Shown here one piece after another: positions 12,324-25,600 of a DNA stretch of 64,000 nt. The position numbers were made by a program, and so were the translations under genes. Under the pieces are notes generated by a model, which saw nothing but the letters and a program-made list of their open reading frames with translations, did no database searches and had not been told where the DNA came from. Origin of the DNA: Xylogone sp. PMI_703 (taxonomy: Eukaryota > Ascomycota > Leotiomycetes); the NCBI GenBank assembly GCA_021399445.1, contig JAJTUQ010000001.1, positions 3,410,001 through 3,474,000 of the forward strand, read 5' to 3'. The number at the start of each line of letters is the position of its first letter. Within the stretch, counting starts at the first letter, position 1.

Positions 12324-13423
12324 ATGGCTCCTGGGCCTTCGCTCTCAAGTTCTTTAACGCAGTTTTTCCCCCCAAAGCCGAAATTTACTGAGCAGAATCT
12401 GCCGAATTTACAAGGCAAGGTCTACATCGTTACAGGTTCAAACACCGGTGTTGGCAAAGAGGTTGCGCGAATGCTATACGACAAGAACGCCAAAGTTTAC
12501 ATCGCGGCTCGCTCACAAGACAAAGCTGAAAAAGCAATAGAGGATATCAAAAAGACGGCGAAATCTTCTAAAGGATCACTTTTCTTCCTCCCTCTGGATC
12601 TCAGCGACCTGTCCAAGGTTAAGAGTGCAGCCCAGAGCTTTCTCTCCAGGGAGCAGAAGCTGCACGTCTTATTCAATAATGCTGGTGTCATGGTCTCAAC
12701 CTCTGAACCACCGGCGAAAACTGCCCAGGGCTACGAACTGGGCCTGGGGGTGAACTGCATTGGTACATTCTTCTTCACTAAACTTCTGACGCCTACACTC
12801 ATTGCGACTGCGAAGTCTGAGCCCCCCAATACTGTCCGCGTAGTCTGGCTGTCGTCGTTTGGCCTCGAGTTATTTGCACATAAGAACGTAGGCATAGCAC
12901 TAGACAATCTGGATTACCATATTCCAGTACCAGCCACTGAGCGCTATGGTATCAGCAAGGTTGGCGCTTGGGCGCTGGGGGTCGAGATGGCGCGGCGATA
13001 CAAAGATGACGGCATTATCAGCGTGGCTATTAACCCCGGGAACCTTACATCAGAACTGGCAAGGGACCAATCAACCACACTCAAGGCTGTAACCAAGATT
13101 GTTGGATATCCACCGATTCGCGGAGCTTATACCGAACTTTTTGCTGCATTCTCACCGCAGGTCACTGTAGAGTCCACTCAAGCTAAGGCTGGGACATGGA
13201 GTAAGTGCCTTTTCATCCTACATCAACTTGTTCATCTTATTTTTATTCCATTTCATAAACATATAAACTAACTGTAATTTCCCATTTAGTCATTCCTTTT
13301 GGAAGATTTCACGCACTTCGACCCGACCTGCTTAATGCAACCCGGTTGGAGTCCGAGGGCGGTACAGGAGGTACATACAAGTTCTGGGAGTGGAATGAGG
13401 AGCAAGTAAAGGCGTACCTCTAA
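12324..13423 (+). CDS. Short-chain dehydrogenase/reductase
   Basis: Exons 12324-13200 and 13290-13423 (89-bp intron), 336 residues. The start ATG sits in a good CACC context. The Rossmann motif TGSNTGVG, the NNAG motif and catalytic YGISK are all present, so it should be active with NAD(P)H. The second exon supplies the C-terminus that begins IIPFGRFH. It resembles the retinol dehydrogenase / WW-oxidoreductase-like SDRs of fungi. As a cluster member it may reduce or oxidise the aldehyde/alcohol released by the PKS R domain or a later ketone; which one cannot be told. Confidence 0.9.
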
Positions 13424-15376
13424 TCTGTAAAGATGTTCTGTAATCCTAATAGCATCATATATCTGATGTTAATATGAACAGTAGTCGTGCGCAGTGGCCA
13501 CTTATACTTCCAACTGACATCAGCCTTTACTCCCTCAATACCTTAACTTATTCCATAGTCTGTTAATACTGCTGCTAACTAAGATAATCTAACTTAAAAT
13601 AAGCAACGCCGTTGCTTATTAAAGTGTTTATAGCTTTAGGAGTTGATTTTCGTGATGAGACATACATATCCCCTTATAGTCCTGAAAGCTGATTATCATA
13701 GTAAAAATTCAGTTAGCTTTCCGATATGCATTGAAAAGAGTCTCCTATCAATCCGCAATACCATTTTCTAAGCATACCTACCTACCTATCAGAGCAATAT
13801 GGAGTGGCGATAGGTGCTACACCTTAATTAGGTATAGTATACGAGGTATGGAAAACTGTATAACATCTCTATAAAACCCCTTGATGCCAAGGTATTCTCT
13901 TCGTATTCCACTAGACCACTAGCCACTATAAATTGTATGGTAATTGCATAGTAGGATAATCAATTTGGTCAATTCTTTGCTTCAAGCCACGATCGCAGCA
14001 TACATGTTCCGACATCACCTTAGCGCTGAATTAACGTTAGATGTGGTGTGGTCAATTTCCCTTGCTCGACGTTAGCTCTTCTTGGTTTCTATGATTCTTT
14101 CCTAGTACCTCTCAGTGCCTAGCAGCAATATGATCCCAGTATAAAAAGCAGATATACTATAGAAATGAATACTTTGCGTCGGGGTGCATTGACTGTTGAT
14201 CTGTACCCAGTTCGATACATGAAGTTTATAAAAGACCGACATTCAGCAGATGTAACATAACTGAATGCATGTCGATTTGATTTTGACTCCGCTCACAATA
14301 TCATTTAATGATATCTATGTAAGATCATAGGATTGCGTGTCGTTGAGTGGCTTGGCGAAACAGGAAGGTCCAATTTGGAAAACCGAAATATGCGAGTCTT
14401 TGCAATATTAGCCCTACGGCAGGAATTCATAGCGAGACTTTAGTCAAGAAATCTGTAGCCTTGGCCCGATAGAGTGCATAGCAGATCGTCATGCATGAAC
14501 ATCACAGACTCGCAGTCAAATGATATCAAAATATTTGCGCACATGAATACAATATAAATGAGGGCGCGGCTGAAGTGTGGTGACACTTCGCGGGTAATTA
14601 CAGTGTGCGGGCTAGAAGAAGTGCAAAAGCGGGCCAGTTGATATTTCACGTAAAGCAAGAAGCTCCCTGGAAACTGCCTTCTGAATGTGGTATTCTTGGT
14701 TCGTTTGTAGATTATTCAATGTTATAGACATCTTGGCAAGTTCAAGTCTCAACAACCCACTCACAATATTTGTAGCTGACTGCAGTGATTAGTGGTCTGG
14801 GATTTATTTCAACCATAGGACGGTTTTAGGCTCATGTTAGTAGTGTGAGCTTAACGTTAAGCTAGCAATGACTCTCTCAGTCCGTACTGGCAGGTATTAT
14901 TATGCGTTATCAAACCCTTGGTCCGGATCCGAGGCATGCATGCCCCCCACTTTTTCAATAAACTTCTGGGTTGGACACTGCATGTCAGATTACTTTGTCG
15001 CTCCCACAGTACCACGGTATTAAGATAAGCTGATGGCCCAGACTGCGCCGGCTGTGAACCGGCGAATCGGAGTAGGTGGTATGGACTCGTAATCCCTCTT
15101 CTGATTATGCACATCATCTCCCGTCGCCTGGTTCGGCCCAGGTCTGTCTACTCGAAAGATGCAAGGTGCAAAGTGTCACCGGAGTGGTGAAGTGGAAAGT
15201 CGGCATTCGGACCGGATTTCTATGGTCGGGCCCTAACCTCGCGTCTCTGAATATTGTGCATCACCGATTGTCTCTCAGGCTATCTCAGAAGAGATAAATG
15301 GATCCTGGGATATCTCCCCACCTCGCTCTACAGTATAGCAGTGCGAATATTCGGATTTAATATCTTCATTACAAAC
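13424..15376. other. Long intergenic region, no gene recognised
   Basis: About 1.95 kb of AT-rich DNA. Short frames at 14440-14658 (-), 14857-15117 (-) and 15076-15297 (+) show no recognisable motif. Near the enoyl reductase there are two related CGG motifs: TCCGGATCCGA (from 14922) and TCGGACCGGA (15207-15216). The second lies 160 bp before the start codon. Confidence 0.4.
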
Positions 15377-16627
15377 ATGGTAGTACGACCATCACCAAAC
15401 ACGCAGACAGCGATTGTGCAATCTGGCCGAGCCGGATCACCTTCCGCCCTTCCCTTGGCCATCTCCCACTCCGTGCCGCTGCCCCTGGCCACGCTCCCTT
15501 CTGTTCACCATGTGCTCGTGCGCGTCCTGGCAGTGGCTCTGAATCCGACGGATCATAAGATGGTAACGCACTTCCCCATTCCGGGCAACGTGGTGGGCTG
15601 TGATTTCTGCGGAGTGGTTGAGAAGAGCCATGGGGAGAGTGCACGGCCACTGCTCCCGGGAACTAGGGTATGCGGTGGGGTCTTCCCTTATTTCCCGCCC
15701 GCTGCTAGCGGGGCTGGTGGGTCTCGCCTGAATATCAACGGCGCCTTCGCCCAATGGGTAGTTGCCGATGCGCGTCTTCTACTGCGGGTTCCCGACCAAT
15801 GGGACGACCTGCAGGGGGCTGCCCTGGGAGGTGTGGGCTGGGGCACCGCAGGCATGGCCTTCTATGACCCAGATGCGCTCAACCTCAAGGGAGTGCCCTC
15901 CAAGCCTGTGGAGGGCAAAAAGGAGCCTGTTCTAGTGTATGGCGCAGCAACCGCTTCAGGTACCATGGCCTGTCAATTGCTGAGACTATCAGGCTATATT
16001 CCTATTGCCGTCACATCCCACCTCCCAGCATCAAGCTCGCTGGCCATGAAATACGGCGCTGTGGACACGGCTGCTTACACCTCTCCAACATGTAACCAGA
16101 CGATACGGACCCTCGCAGCAGGGGCTCCTATCCGGTATGCGTTGGACTGCATCACTAGCGCTGAGTCCGTCAGTATTTGTTTTGCTTCGATTGCCCGAAC
16201 CGGCGGCCGTTATGCCTGTCTCGAGAATCTCAACGACGCTTGGCGGACGCGGAGTCGGCAAATCGTGAATACTAAAGAAGTCATGGGCTACGAAGGTCTG
16301 GGGATTCGGGTCGATCTTGATCACTATGGCATGGAAAATGAACAAGGGACAAGCCGTGGAGATACAGGAAGCAATGGTAATAATGGTAGTACAAGTACGT
16401 ACTCGCGGGAAGCCAACCACGCCCTCTTCACGATGGTGGCGAACTGGGCCGCCGAGATGCAGTCAGCTTTAGATAGAGGGCTGATAAGGGCTCACCCAGT
16501 CCGCGAAGTGCCGGGAGGTTGGGAAGGCATCATCACAGGCCTGAATGAGTTACGTAGAGGTGAGGTGAGAGGGCAAAAGCTAGTTGTCAGGATCAGCGAT
16601 GAGGAAAGAGATTCAATAAGTAGTTAG
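15377..16627 (+). CDS. Trans-acting enoyl reductase (zinc-type MDR fold)
   Basis: Single exon, 416 residues. The frame is open upstream to 15254, but the only ATG that fits the family is 15377 (MVVRPSPNTQTAIVQSG). It has the GroES-like N-terminal half (ALNPTDHKMVTHFPIPG, VVGCDFCGVVEK) and a nucleotide-binding half (VLVYGAATASGTMACQLL). No catalytic zinc ligand set is seen, as in LovC/ApdC-type enoyl reductases. These proteins act in trans on PKSs whose own ER is dead, which is exactly the state of the PKS at 19683. A low-complexity GSNGNNGSTST insert lies at about residues 330-345. It should reduce selected enoyl intermediates during chain extension. Confidence 0.92.
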   Translation: MVVRPSPNTQTAIVQSGRAGSPSALPLAISHSVPLPLATLPSVHHVLVRVLAVALNPTDHKMVTHFPIPGNVVGCDFCGVVEKSHGESARPLLPGTRVCGGVFPYFPPAASGAGGSRLNINGAFAQWVVADARLLLRVPDQWDDLQGAALGGVGWGTAGMAFYDPDALNLKGVPSKPVEGKKEPVLVYGAATASGTMACQLLRLSGYIPIAVTSHLPASSSLAMKYGAVDTAAYTSPTCNQTIRTLAAGAPIRYALDCITSAESVSICFASIARTGGRYACLENLNDAWRTRSRQIVNTKEVMGYEGLGIRVDLDHYGMENEQGTSRGDTGSNGNNGSTSTYSREANHALFTMVANWAAEMQSALDRGLIRAHPVREVPGGWEGIITGLNELRRGEVRGQKLVVRISDEERDSISS

Positions 16628-16860
16628 GCAGATCTGAATCCATGTTGTAAAGTCCCATATGCACCTCTGAAATTTATGGCTTACACTTGGTGCACCCGAT
16701 TAATGGCATTTGTATTGTAAGGTGCCAACGATACACCATTATAAGCCTATAAAATTAGGCCCGGGTCCCATCGACTCTTCTGAGACAAGCGCTGATTTCT
16801 ACGCCACTGACATTTAGTCTCGAAAAGAAAAAACAAATGCAATAAAGGCCTGCGGTCTCC

Positions 16861-18534
16861 ATGCAAACAATCCGGGCAAAACATTCTTCAATGACAAGTA
16901 CACATTTAGCTGTACCTGTTCCATCGACATCGACATCAACATCACTATTCCCTCCATCTTCTAAGCGATCAGCATGTGATCGGTGTCGAAGCCAGAAACT
17001 ACGCTGCTCTCCTAGGGGGCCCGGCAAGGATTCCTGCTCTAGATGTGCTAGAGTCGGTGCCCGCTGCCACACGAGCTACTATCCGGCTAGCACAACGGCA
17101 CAATTGACCTCTCCTGTAACAACATATCGCTCTGCTGCTTTACCTACACCTATTCTACCTAAGAAACCTAAGTCTGGTGCCCAGGCACGACCTACACCTA
17201 TAAATATTCTGGAAGAAGACACAACAACGTCCAACGATACCTGTGATCCCTCTTCACTCATCTTTGTTCCTGAGCATGAAAACCACTCTTTTAATGACAT
17301 CTTCGATTACCAAACGGTAGAGTCGATATTCAACTACGACGATTCTTTGAATCTACTGGAAAGTGCTAGTTCGGAAGAGTCCCACAATGCACCGCAGTTG
17401 TATCACGACTTTCCTGAGTTCTTGGGTCCCGCCCAGTCCAGCTCTCAATCTCAATTTCCTGCCGTTATTATAGATAATGATGTTAGCATGGATTACACTG
17501 AAGATCCTACGATTCCTAATACCAATCACAAGGCCACGCCTCAACCTCAGAGTGACAACAGGTCTTTCACAAGGCAGATAAATCAGGGCAGGCAGCAGAG
17601 GCAACCACTATCTATAAATGATAAATCTCATGATCTATCTAGTCTGAGCCTAGTGCTGACAAAGCGCCTTCAGCAGTGTATGGCCATATCGGACACTATA
17701 TTATCTCCTTCGAGACCTTCTGAAACAAAAGCAGCACCATTGATCTCAGCAGACGGAGACACCCACATGAGACGCTCACAAGAGGGTATAGAATTACAAA
17801 TGAGTGCTAACATGTTTGGGGATGCACTCAATGACACTTCAGAATTTCTTATTATCCTCCAATCTTACGCTAGTTCCGGACCTGGTACTCCCCAGCGAAT
17901 CAGCATCATTGTCATTCTCAACCTGCTATCCGCATATTTGCAAATAGTAGCCATATTCGAAAGGCTATTCTGGTGTCTCTGCAAACAGCTATTCGACAAC
18001 AATGCGGCCTCTCCGGCTTCTTTCCTCCCTTTCTCAGATATTAAGACTGATGAGACTCGCCGTGGTTCAGAGTCTATCAGTGACAATTATTGTATTCATA
18101 TTACTCCGAACAATAACGATAATAATAGTGCCGGAATCCAGGATGGAGATGGAGTACAAACTCTTCCAGGATTACGAATCGCTGGATTCTCTGTCTCGCA
18201 AGGCAATCTCCAAACCAAGATTCTGGTTCACGCCATCCTCCACCAATTCGAGATGATAGAGCGGGTCTTGGGTCTAACAGATGAACTCCGAGTAACGGAT
18301 AAACGTGGTGAAGAAGATCGTAGCCCTTCAGGGATGTCCAATTCGGGCTTATTTGATCAGCACAAAAGCGCCAGAGCATTGTTAGAGGCCGTCAGCACTG
18401 GCAATCAATGGGGTTGCCACAACCAGCAGCAGGTAACAGCAACCATAGAAGATGATAAGGATAATTTTGGATTAAAGGCTCTCTCATCACTGCGAGAAAT
18501 GATTAATAGAGTACGGGTGTTTTTAAATATGTGA
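16861..18534 (+). CDS. AflR-type Zn2Cys6 transcription factor
   Basis: One open frame of 557 residues. The zinc cluster begins at about residue 38: ACDRCRSQKLRC, then two CxxC/C sets (CSRCARVGARC), the form typical of AflR-like regulators. Just before it is a Ser/Thr-rich stretch (VPSTSTSTS). The middle is acidic and Asn/Gln-rich. The C-terminal part (for example ILVHAILHQFEMIERVLGL) fits the AflR activation-domain family. A second in-frame ATG (16891) is a possible start. Its place between the enoyl reductase and the PKS makes it the likely pathway-specific activator of the left cluster. Confidence 0.9.
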   Translation: MQTIRAKHSSMTSTHLAVPVPSTSTSTSLFPPSSKRSACDRCRSQKLRCSPRGPGKDSCSRCARVGARCHTSYYPASTTAQLTSPVTTYRSAALPTPILPKKPKSGAQARPTPINILEEDTTTSNDTCDPSSLIFVPEHENHSFNDIFDYQTVESIFNYDDSLNLLESASSEESHNAPQLYHDFPEFLGPAQSSSQSQFPAVIIDNDVSMDYTEDPTIPNTNHKATPQPQSDNRSFTRQINQGRQQRQPLSINDKSHDLSSLSLVLTKRLQQCMAISDTILSPSRPSETKAAPLISADGDTHMRRSQEGIELQMSANMFGDALNDTSEFLIILQSYASSGPGTPQRISIIVILNLLSAYLQIVAIFERLFWCLCKQLFDNNAASPASFLPFSDIKTDETRRGSESISDNYCIHITPNNNDNNSAGIQDGDGVQTLPGLRIAGFSVSQGNLQTKILVHAILHQFEMIERVLGLTDELRVTDKRGEEDRSPSGMSNSGLFDQHKSARALLEAVSTGNQWGCHNQQQVTATIEDDKDNFGLKALSSLREMINRVRVFLNM

Positions 18535-19682
18535 AGGTTTGAATTACTCATATATGTGTGTATATACTTGTATTCACTACTATTATCTCCTCTGAAATTT
18601 CGCCAGTATATATAAGAGCACTAACTAATTGGCCATTGCTTTTAACTTCTTTCCTTTTGTAATTGACAAAATATATACATAATTTATATATAGCCTATGA
18701 CTTAATCTACCACCAACCACTTCTCTGCGATATTTATACTACCTGGTAAAATGCATTAAGATGTGATATCCATATTTACCATAATGAAAAGTATCAATAC
18801 CCTGATCGAATTATCTAGACGAGTCGTAGGAGCACGCCAATAGCTTCCCTAGCTCTTTCTTGTCGCCAAGTCCTCCGAGTAAACTGTACCACCTATGATA
18901 GATACTTCTCCGATTCGATAGCATAAATGTGTAATGCACTAGTTCGGGTTAAGAAGCAGCTTAGATTAGGCTAAGTCATTGATGTCGTGATGAGCTCAAC
19001 CATAGTAAAGTGTATGTCCGTATTGGAACCTCTTCCATCTTCCCATCGGGGGGGGGACGAATGAGATACGTGTATGACTGACGGCTAGATCTCCGATGCC
19101 AAATGCAATTATTCGGACCCGGAGGTAGGATATGGAGACAATGCATAGGAGATTTTCTGATTGGATCTATGCCCGAATACTGCTCGGATCAGCTAGGAGA
19201 GCAGCTGTAGTATCACATGCAAAAGGATTGGAGGCAATGATTGATGTTGTTATGCGCATTATCTATATGCAAGTAACAATAACAAGAAGAGGGTGGTTTG
19301 CTTAATAACCATCTTTACCAGTCCATTGCAAAAGCAATATGAATACTGAGAAAGGAGTAGATTTTTGTAGCATAGTTTGGTCTTCTAATTGTAATTAGGC
19401 AAAAAGAGCAATTTCAACAATTCCTGGCTTCTCCTGTTAGTATTATTCTATATTGGGAGACTTATATGACATTTCGTTTGCTTTCAACAGTGACGCTTGG
19501 AGCTTGGAGTATATGCTCCATCAATTACTCAAACGAACAAGTTGAAGCATTGCCAGCAAGGAGGCCTCGAGGTGTTGAAAGCTATTCTACTTCACCTTCT
19601 TTTGAGTTCTCTTTAGCTTCACGAAACTAAACAAGAGAAGTTACTTGAGTTATAATTGGAAGCCCTCATCAACATCATCAAC
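18535..19682. promoter_or_regulatory. Intergenic region upstream of the PKS
   Basis: No gene was seen in this 1.15-kb stretch. It holds TCGGACCCGGA at 19113-19123, close to the TCGGACCGGA before the enoyl reductase, and a run of G at about 19048-19056. The last 60 bases before the PKS start include an ATCATCAAC direct repeat. It probably contains the PKS promoter. Confidence 0.4.
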
Positions 19683-22600
19683 ATGACCGTTGAAGGCACA
19701 CCCAACGAGCCCATTGCAATTGTAGGTAGCGCCTGCCGCTTTGCTGGAGATGCGAGCTCTCCTTCTAAACTGTGGGATATCCTTCGGGACCCTACTGCGC
19801 TCGCCCAAGAGATAGCCGACTCTCGTTTCAGCTCAAAGGGTTTCTACCACCCTGACAGCTCCTATCACGGCCATAGCAACGTGACGCGCGCATATCTCAT
19901 TAATGAAGACCTGGGCAACTTTGATGCAGAGTTCTTTGGTATTAAATCTGTTGAAGCGAAGGCCATGGACCCGCAGCAGCGATTCCTGATGGAAGTTGTG
20001 TATGAAGGGCTCGAGTGTATGTCCACGGTTCTCTTTGATTCATACCACCAAAAATTTGAGTTTTTCATTTTGCAGCGGGAGTTTTGTTTCGTTGTTCGTT
20101 TGTATCTTGGCAATCGAAATTCTAATTATCAACCCCTGCAGCCGCTGGTATGCCCATTGCCCATCTTAGGGGTAGTGACGCTGCAGTATACGTTGGTGTC
20201 ATGTTTAATGACTATGGCACTATGCTTCTTCGTGATTACCAAGATGTACCAACATATTATGCAACTGGTACGGGACAGAGCATCCTGTCCAACCGGATTT
20301 CGTACTTCTTCGACTGGCATGGAGCATCGATCACAGTCGATACAGCCTGCTCTTCTAGTCTTGTTGCATTACACATGGCCATCCAAGCTCTTCGAGCCGG
20401 AGATTCGAGAATGGCGTTGGCATGTGGCTCAAACCTCATTATTGGACCGGAGAACTTCATCATTGAGAGTAAACTCAAAATGTTATCTCCTGATGGCCTG
20501 AGCCGCATGTGGGATCAGGACGCCAACGGCTACGCACGTGGAGACGGTGTTGCGGCTATTGTACTCAAGACGCTGAGTGCCGCGATCGAGGATGGAGACC
20601 ATATTGAGTGCATCATTAGAGAGACAGGCCTGAATCAGGACGGTGCTTCGGCAGGTATTACCATGCCAAGCGCATCTGCCCAAGAAGCCCTCATCCGAAG
20701 CACTTACGCAAAGGCTGGTCTCGATCTTGATGCAAAGAGTGATCGACCACAGTACTTTGAGGCACATGGTACAGGCACACCTGCTGGAGACCCTACTGAA
20801 GCCGAAGCCATATATAACGCGTTCAACGCGAATTCTGCTCATGATCCACTATACGTGGGATCTATCAAGACGGTTTTGGGCCATACAGAAGGTACTGCCG
20901 GCGTTGCTGCAATTCTCAAAGCGTCGCTTGCCCTGCAGAACGGGTATATCCCTCCAAACCTCCTATTCAACGTCCTTAGCAATAGTGTTGCACCGTTCTA
21001 CAAGAATGTGGAAATTCTAAGGAAAGTTAAGCAGTGGCCCAGCACGGAAGATGGGATTAGAAGAGCAAGTGTGAACAGCTTTGGATTTGGTGGAGCCAAT
21101 GCGCATGCCATTCTCGAAACATATCAAACAGATAATACACTGACAAGACATTCTGAGCTTTTGTCCACTGCCCTTTTCACACCGTTTGTCTTTTCTGCAC
21201 CCTCAGAGCGCTCATTACGTGCCAATCTTTCAGCGTACGCAGATGTATTGGGAACTAATCTCAGTACAGATCAAAAAATTAACCTTCAAGATCTTGCATG
21301 GACACTGCGGGAGCGCCGATCTGTCTTTCCATACAGAGTCACCTTTACGGCTTCCTCTACAAAAGACCTGCAAACGAAAATTATAGCTAAGCTTCAAGAG
21401 GAGAATGCCAGTATTGGCGTGAAGGCACTGCCACTCTCTAAGAGAACATCCAATATCCTAGGTATTTTTACTGGACAAGGAGCACAATATGCACGCATGG
21501 GAGCAGAGCTCATCGAGAAGTCCGAGACGGGTCGAAGGATTGTCCAACAGCTAGAGACCGATCTTGCTCAACTGGAGCCTCGCCCCACTTGGTCTCTGCA
21601 AGCTGAGATCCTCGCTAGCAATTCATCCTCACGGCTCTCCGAGGCCGCCATCTCCCAGCCACTCTGCACCGCAGTACAAATCATTCTAGTTGACCTCCTT
21701 AAACTGGCAGGGGTGCACTTCGCCGCCGTTGTTGGACACTCATCTGGTGAGATCGCGGCGGCTTACGCAGGCGGCTATATTACGGCTAGGGATGCTATGT
21801 GTATTGCGTATTATCGTGGTCTACATCTGGCCTCTGCATCAAGCCCTAACGGCAGCCATATCAAAGGTGCTATGCTGGCTGTTGGGAGTTCAGTAGAGGA
21901 GGTAAAGGAGCTGTGCGAAGATGATAGCTTTCTCGGCCGTGTTACTATTGCAGCAGCAAACTCGGACTCAAGTGTGACAATTTCTGGAGATGAAGACGCC
22001 ATCGAGCAGCTACAAGTAATTTTGGATGACGAGAAAAAATTCAACCGTAGGCTCAGAGTTGACCAGGCGTATCACTCGAACCACATGCTTCCCTGCTTTG
22101 ATATATATGTAGAGTCACTACATAAGTGTGGCATCAAGCCGCTACAAAAGGAGGGCTGCACCTGGTATTCCAGTGTGTACAACAGGGCTATTGTGGAAAA
22201 AGACATGGACATACTAGGAGGGAAATACTGGGCCGAGAACATGACGAAGACAGTCTTGTTCTCTCAGACACTTGAAAGTGCGCTCAGCACAGAACCTGCC
22301 GGATACGACATAGTGCTTGAAGTAGGGCCACATCCAGCCCTCAAGGGGCCCACTACTCAGACAATTCAACGTGTCTTGGAAAGAGAGATCCCATACCACG
22401 GGCTTCTAGCACGAGGAACCGACGCTGTTGAAGCCACCTCTACAGCTCTAGGATTTCTATGGTCCTACTTAGACAACAAGTCTGGGGTTGATCTAGACGC
22501 CTATCAGACAGCCATGATGAGCACAATAGCTGGAAAAGAGCGGCACAAGTTTAGCGTTGTTAAAGGCTTACCTACATACCAATGGAATCATGAAAGCAAG

Positions 22601-25600
22601 TACTGGCATGAATCTAGAAGCTCTCGCAAGTTGCGGTTAAGACGTGAGCCAGTTCACTCACTGCTCGGAGATATAACTCCTGACAGTGCACCGCACCATA
22701 TGAGCTGGAAGAACTTGCTGCGTGTGAGAGAAATGGAGTGGCTTACAGGCCATCAGGTCCAAGGTCAGGTCGTATTTCCAGCGGCTGGCTACATTACAAC
22801 GGCACTGGAGGCATCGCGGTTTCTGGCTGCTGCTTCTGCTGGAGGCATTGCAGGAGGAATTCACTTAATTGAACTGCAAAATTTTGTCATACATCAGGCC
22901 ATTGTTCTGGATCAGAGCCCAGATACGGGTATTGAGGTCTTTATTCAAATGTCAGAGATTACGAAAGATCAGAATCACATCCGGGCGAGGTATACGTACT
23001 CAGCAGCTCTGGACGCCCAGTCTAATGACCTAACTTTAGCCGCCAGTGGGGATTTGGAGATAATTTTAGGGGAGTCTTCCCCATACTTACTCCCAATCCG
23101 TAAACCAGATTTACCACACATGATTGATGTTGAGCCGGAGCGCTTCTATAGCGCCCTTGCAGATCTGGGCTACAACTTTAGTGGTCGATTTCGTTCTTTG
23201 TCTGCGCTCAGGAGAAGGTACAACAAGTCCACTTGTCAAGTCATGATGCAGCCGCAGGAGCTGGAAGAGGCAGGAGGAGGCCAGCCTCTACTAATCCATC
23301 CCGCGGAATTGGATGCCGTTTTGCAGTCAATCATCCTTGCATATAGTTATCCATATGATGAGCAGCTTCGGACTATGCATCTACCTACCTCCATTCGGCG
23401 CATCAGGGTCAATCCGGCAGCTCTAGGCCGACCAGATGAAACCTATTTCCTCCCAGTTGATGCCTCTATTTCTCCAAAACACGCCGGTGAGAGGGGCATT
23501 TCTGGACATGTTGATCTCTACTCTAACCAAAACGGCGATGATGGCCGGGGACATACGGCGATCCAGATCCAAGGAGCAACCTTCATGCCTCTTGGTGGAT
23601 CTGCAGCAGAGCAGGATAGACGGGTCTTCTCCAGAGTGCACTGGATTGAAAGCCGTCCTGATGGCATCCTTGCAGCGCGCGACATTGAACTGTCAACGCG
23701 CCATATCGACACAGTACGACTCCTAGAGCGTGTCGCAACTTTCTATCTACGTAAGTTCAACCGCGAAGTTGCTGCAGACCATCCTATGAGATCCAAGTTC
23801 ACAACGAAATGGTATCTCAACTATGCCCGCCACATATCCGAAATGGTAGAGGATGGCAGGCATAAGTGGTCACAGAAGGAATGGCTTAATGACACTCTCG
23901 ATGATGTGTTGAAGGCGTCCAGCGATGAGAGATTTGCCGGTATTCCTGATCTCGAGATCATGCACCTCGTCGGTAAGCACATGCCACGAGTGTTTAAAGG
24001 AGAGACAACCATGCTAGAAGAGTTTCGTGCAAATGATATCCTTGACCGTTATTACGCCAATGGATTTGGACTGAAGGAGTCAGCGCAGTGGCTCAGTAGG
24101 ACAGCAAAGCAGATTGTTGACCGCTATCCCCATATGAACATTCTAGAGATAGGTAAGCGAATATCTTTCTCGTATGCCCTTGGTATCTTCAATTGTGCAT
24201 AAGCTCTTTGATAGCTAACGCTTGCTTACTTCAAAACAAACAGGTGCGGGGACAGGTGGTGCTACAAAGGCCATCTTCCGTGAAATTGGACAGTCATTTC
24301 TTTCCTACACCTATACGGATATCTCAGCCGCTTTCTTTGAGAATGCCTCAAATGTCTTTGCGCAACAGAGAGACCGCATGATATTCAAGACGTTCAATGC
24401 TGAAAATAGTCCTATCGAGCAAGGATTTAAGGAGGGCGCTTACGACTTGGTTGTTTGCTTTTTCGTGATCCATGCAACCAGCAACCTTGATACCGCTCTT
24501 CGTAACATCCGCAAACTACTCAAACCAGGCGGATATTTAGTCGTAGGCGAAGGCCAGGAAGGAGAGAACGATATCGCTAGCAGCGGGTTTATCTTTGGCA
24601 CACTGCCAGGCTGGTGGCTGGGAACTGGCACAGGAAGAACTCTATCGCCACATGTATCTCCGAAGAAGTGGGACGATCTGCTAAGGGCTACTGGCTTCTC
24701 AGGAGTCGATGCACATCCTCCACATGCTTTTGAGGACATTTTAAACGTCTTCCATTTTGTGTCACAGGCTGTTGATGACCAGGTTAACTTTTTCCGAGAC
24801 CCCCTTTCATTGTTGTCATCCAACACTACCTCTACCAATCTCCCTACTACTTTATGGCGTGGTATTCCTCCGATTAAACAGTTAGTCATCGTAGGCGGCA
24901 ATACCATTCGAAGCTCACACTTTGTTCATGGAATCCAGTCAATTTTCCATCGCAACTTTCCCGCCACAGAAATCCATTCCTTTAAGACTCTCACTGATGT
25001 GGACTACGACATTGTTGGTGATCAAGACAACAACGAGTCCCCTCTTGTCATCAGCTTTGTAGAGCTCGATAATCCATTATTCAAAGATATCACACCTTCA
25101 ACATTCGAGTCCCTCAAGAAAATGTTCGGATCCGGTAAGACACTGCTCTGGGTAAGCAGTGGCCGGCGGGATGACGAGCCAATTTCAAATATGATTGTCG
25201 GATTTGGCCGGACAGCAACAAATGAGATTCCTGAGCTCCGGTTGCAGCATCTCGATATTGCAGATTTGCAGGGCACGAGTCCTCAGACTGTAGCTGAAGT
25301 ACTCCTACGCTTCCACGTACGCCCTACGAACATAGATAATGATATCGTCTGGACAGTTGAGCCTGAGATCGTCATTGATAATGAGAAACGCCAGTTGCTG
25401 TCACGACTTCGACCCATTCCGGAACTTAACGACCGGTATAACTCATCGCGTCGAGTAATTGTGCGGGAGAAGGTATTATTCGAATCCAAGGACCTAGCAC
25501 CCCTACCAATCAGTGTCCAGCTTAGTCCAAACGATTGCATCATCAGAGAGCTGTCAAGATATAGTGATATTACCTCAACAGACTCAAAACAGGCAGAAGA

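Noticed and set aside
13424..15376. Hidden small gene or tRNA in the long gap before the enoyl reductase
   Set aside because: No tRNA-like arms and no spliced reading frame with recognisable features were found by eye.
15254..16627. Upstream start for the enoyl reductase at 15254
   Set aside because: A TTG codon followed by residues that do not belong to the family; ATG 15377 fits the known N-terminus.
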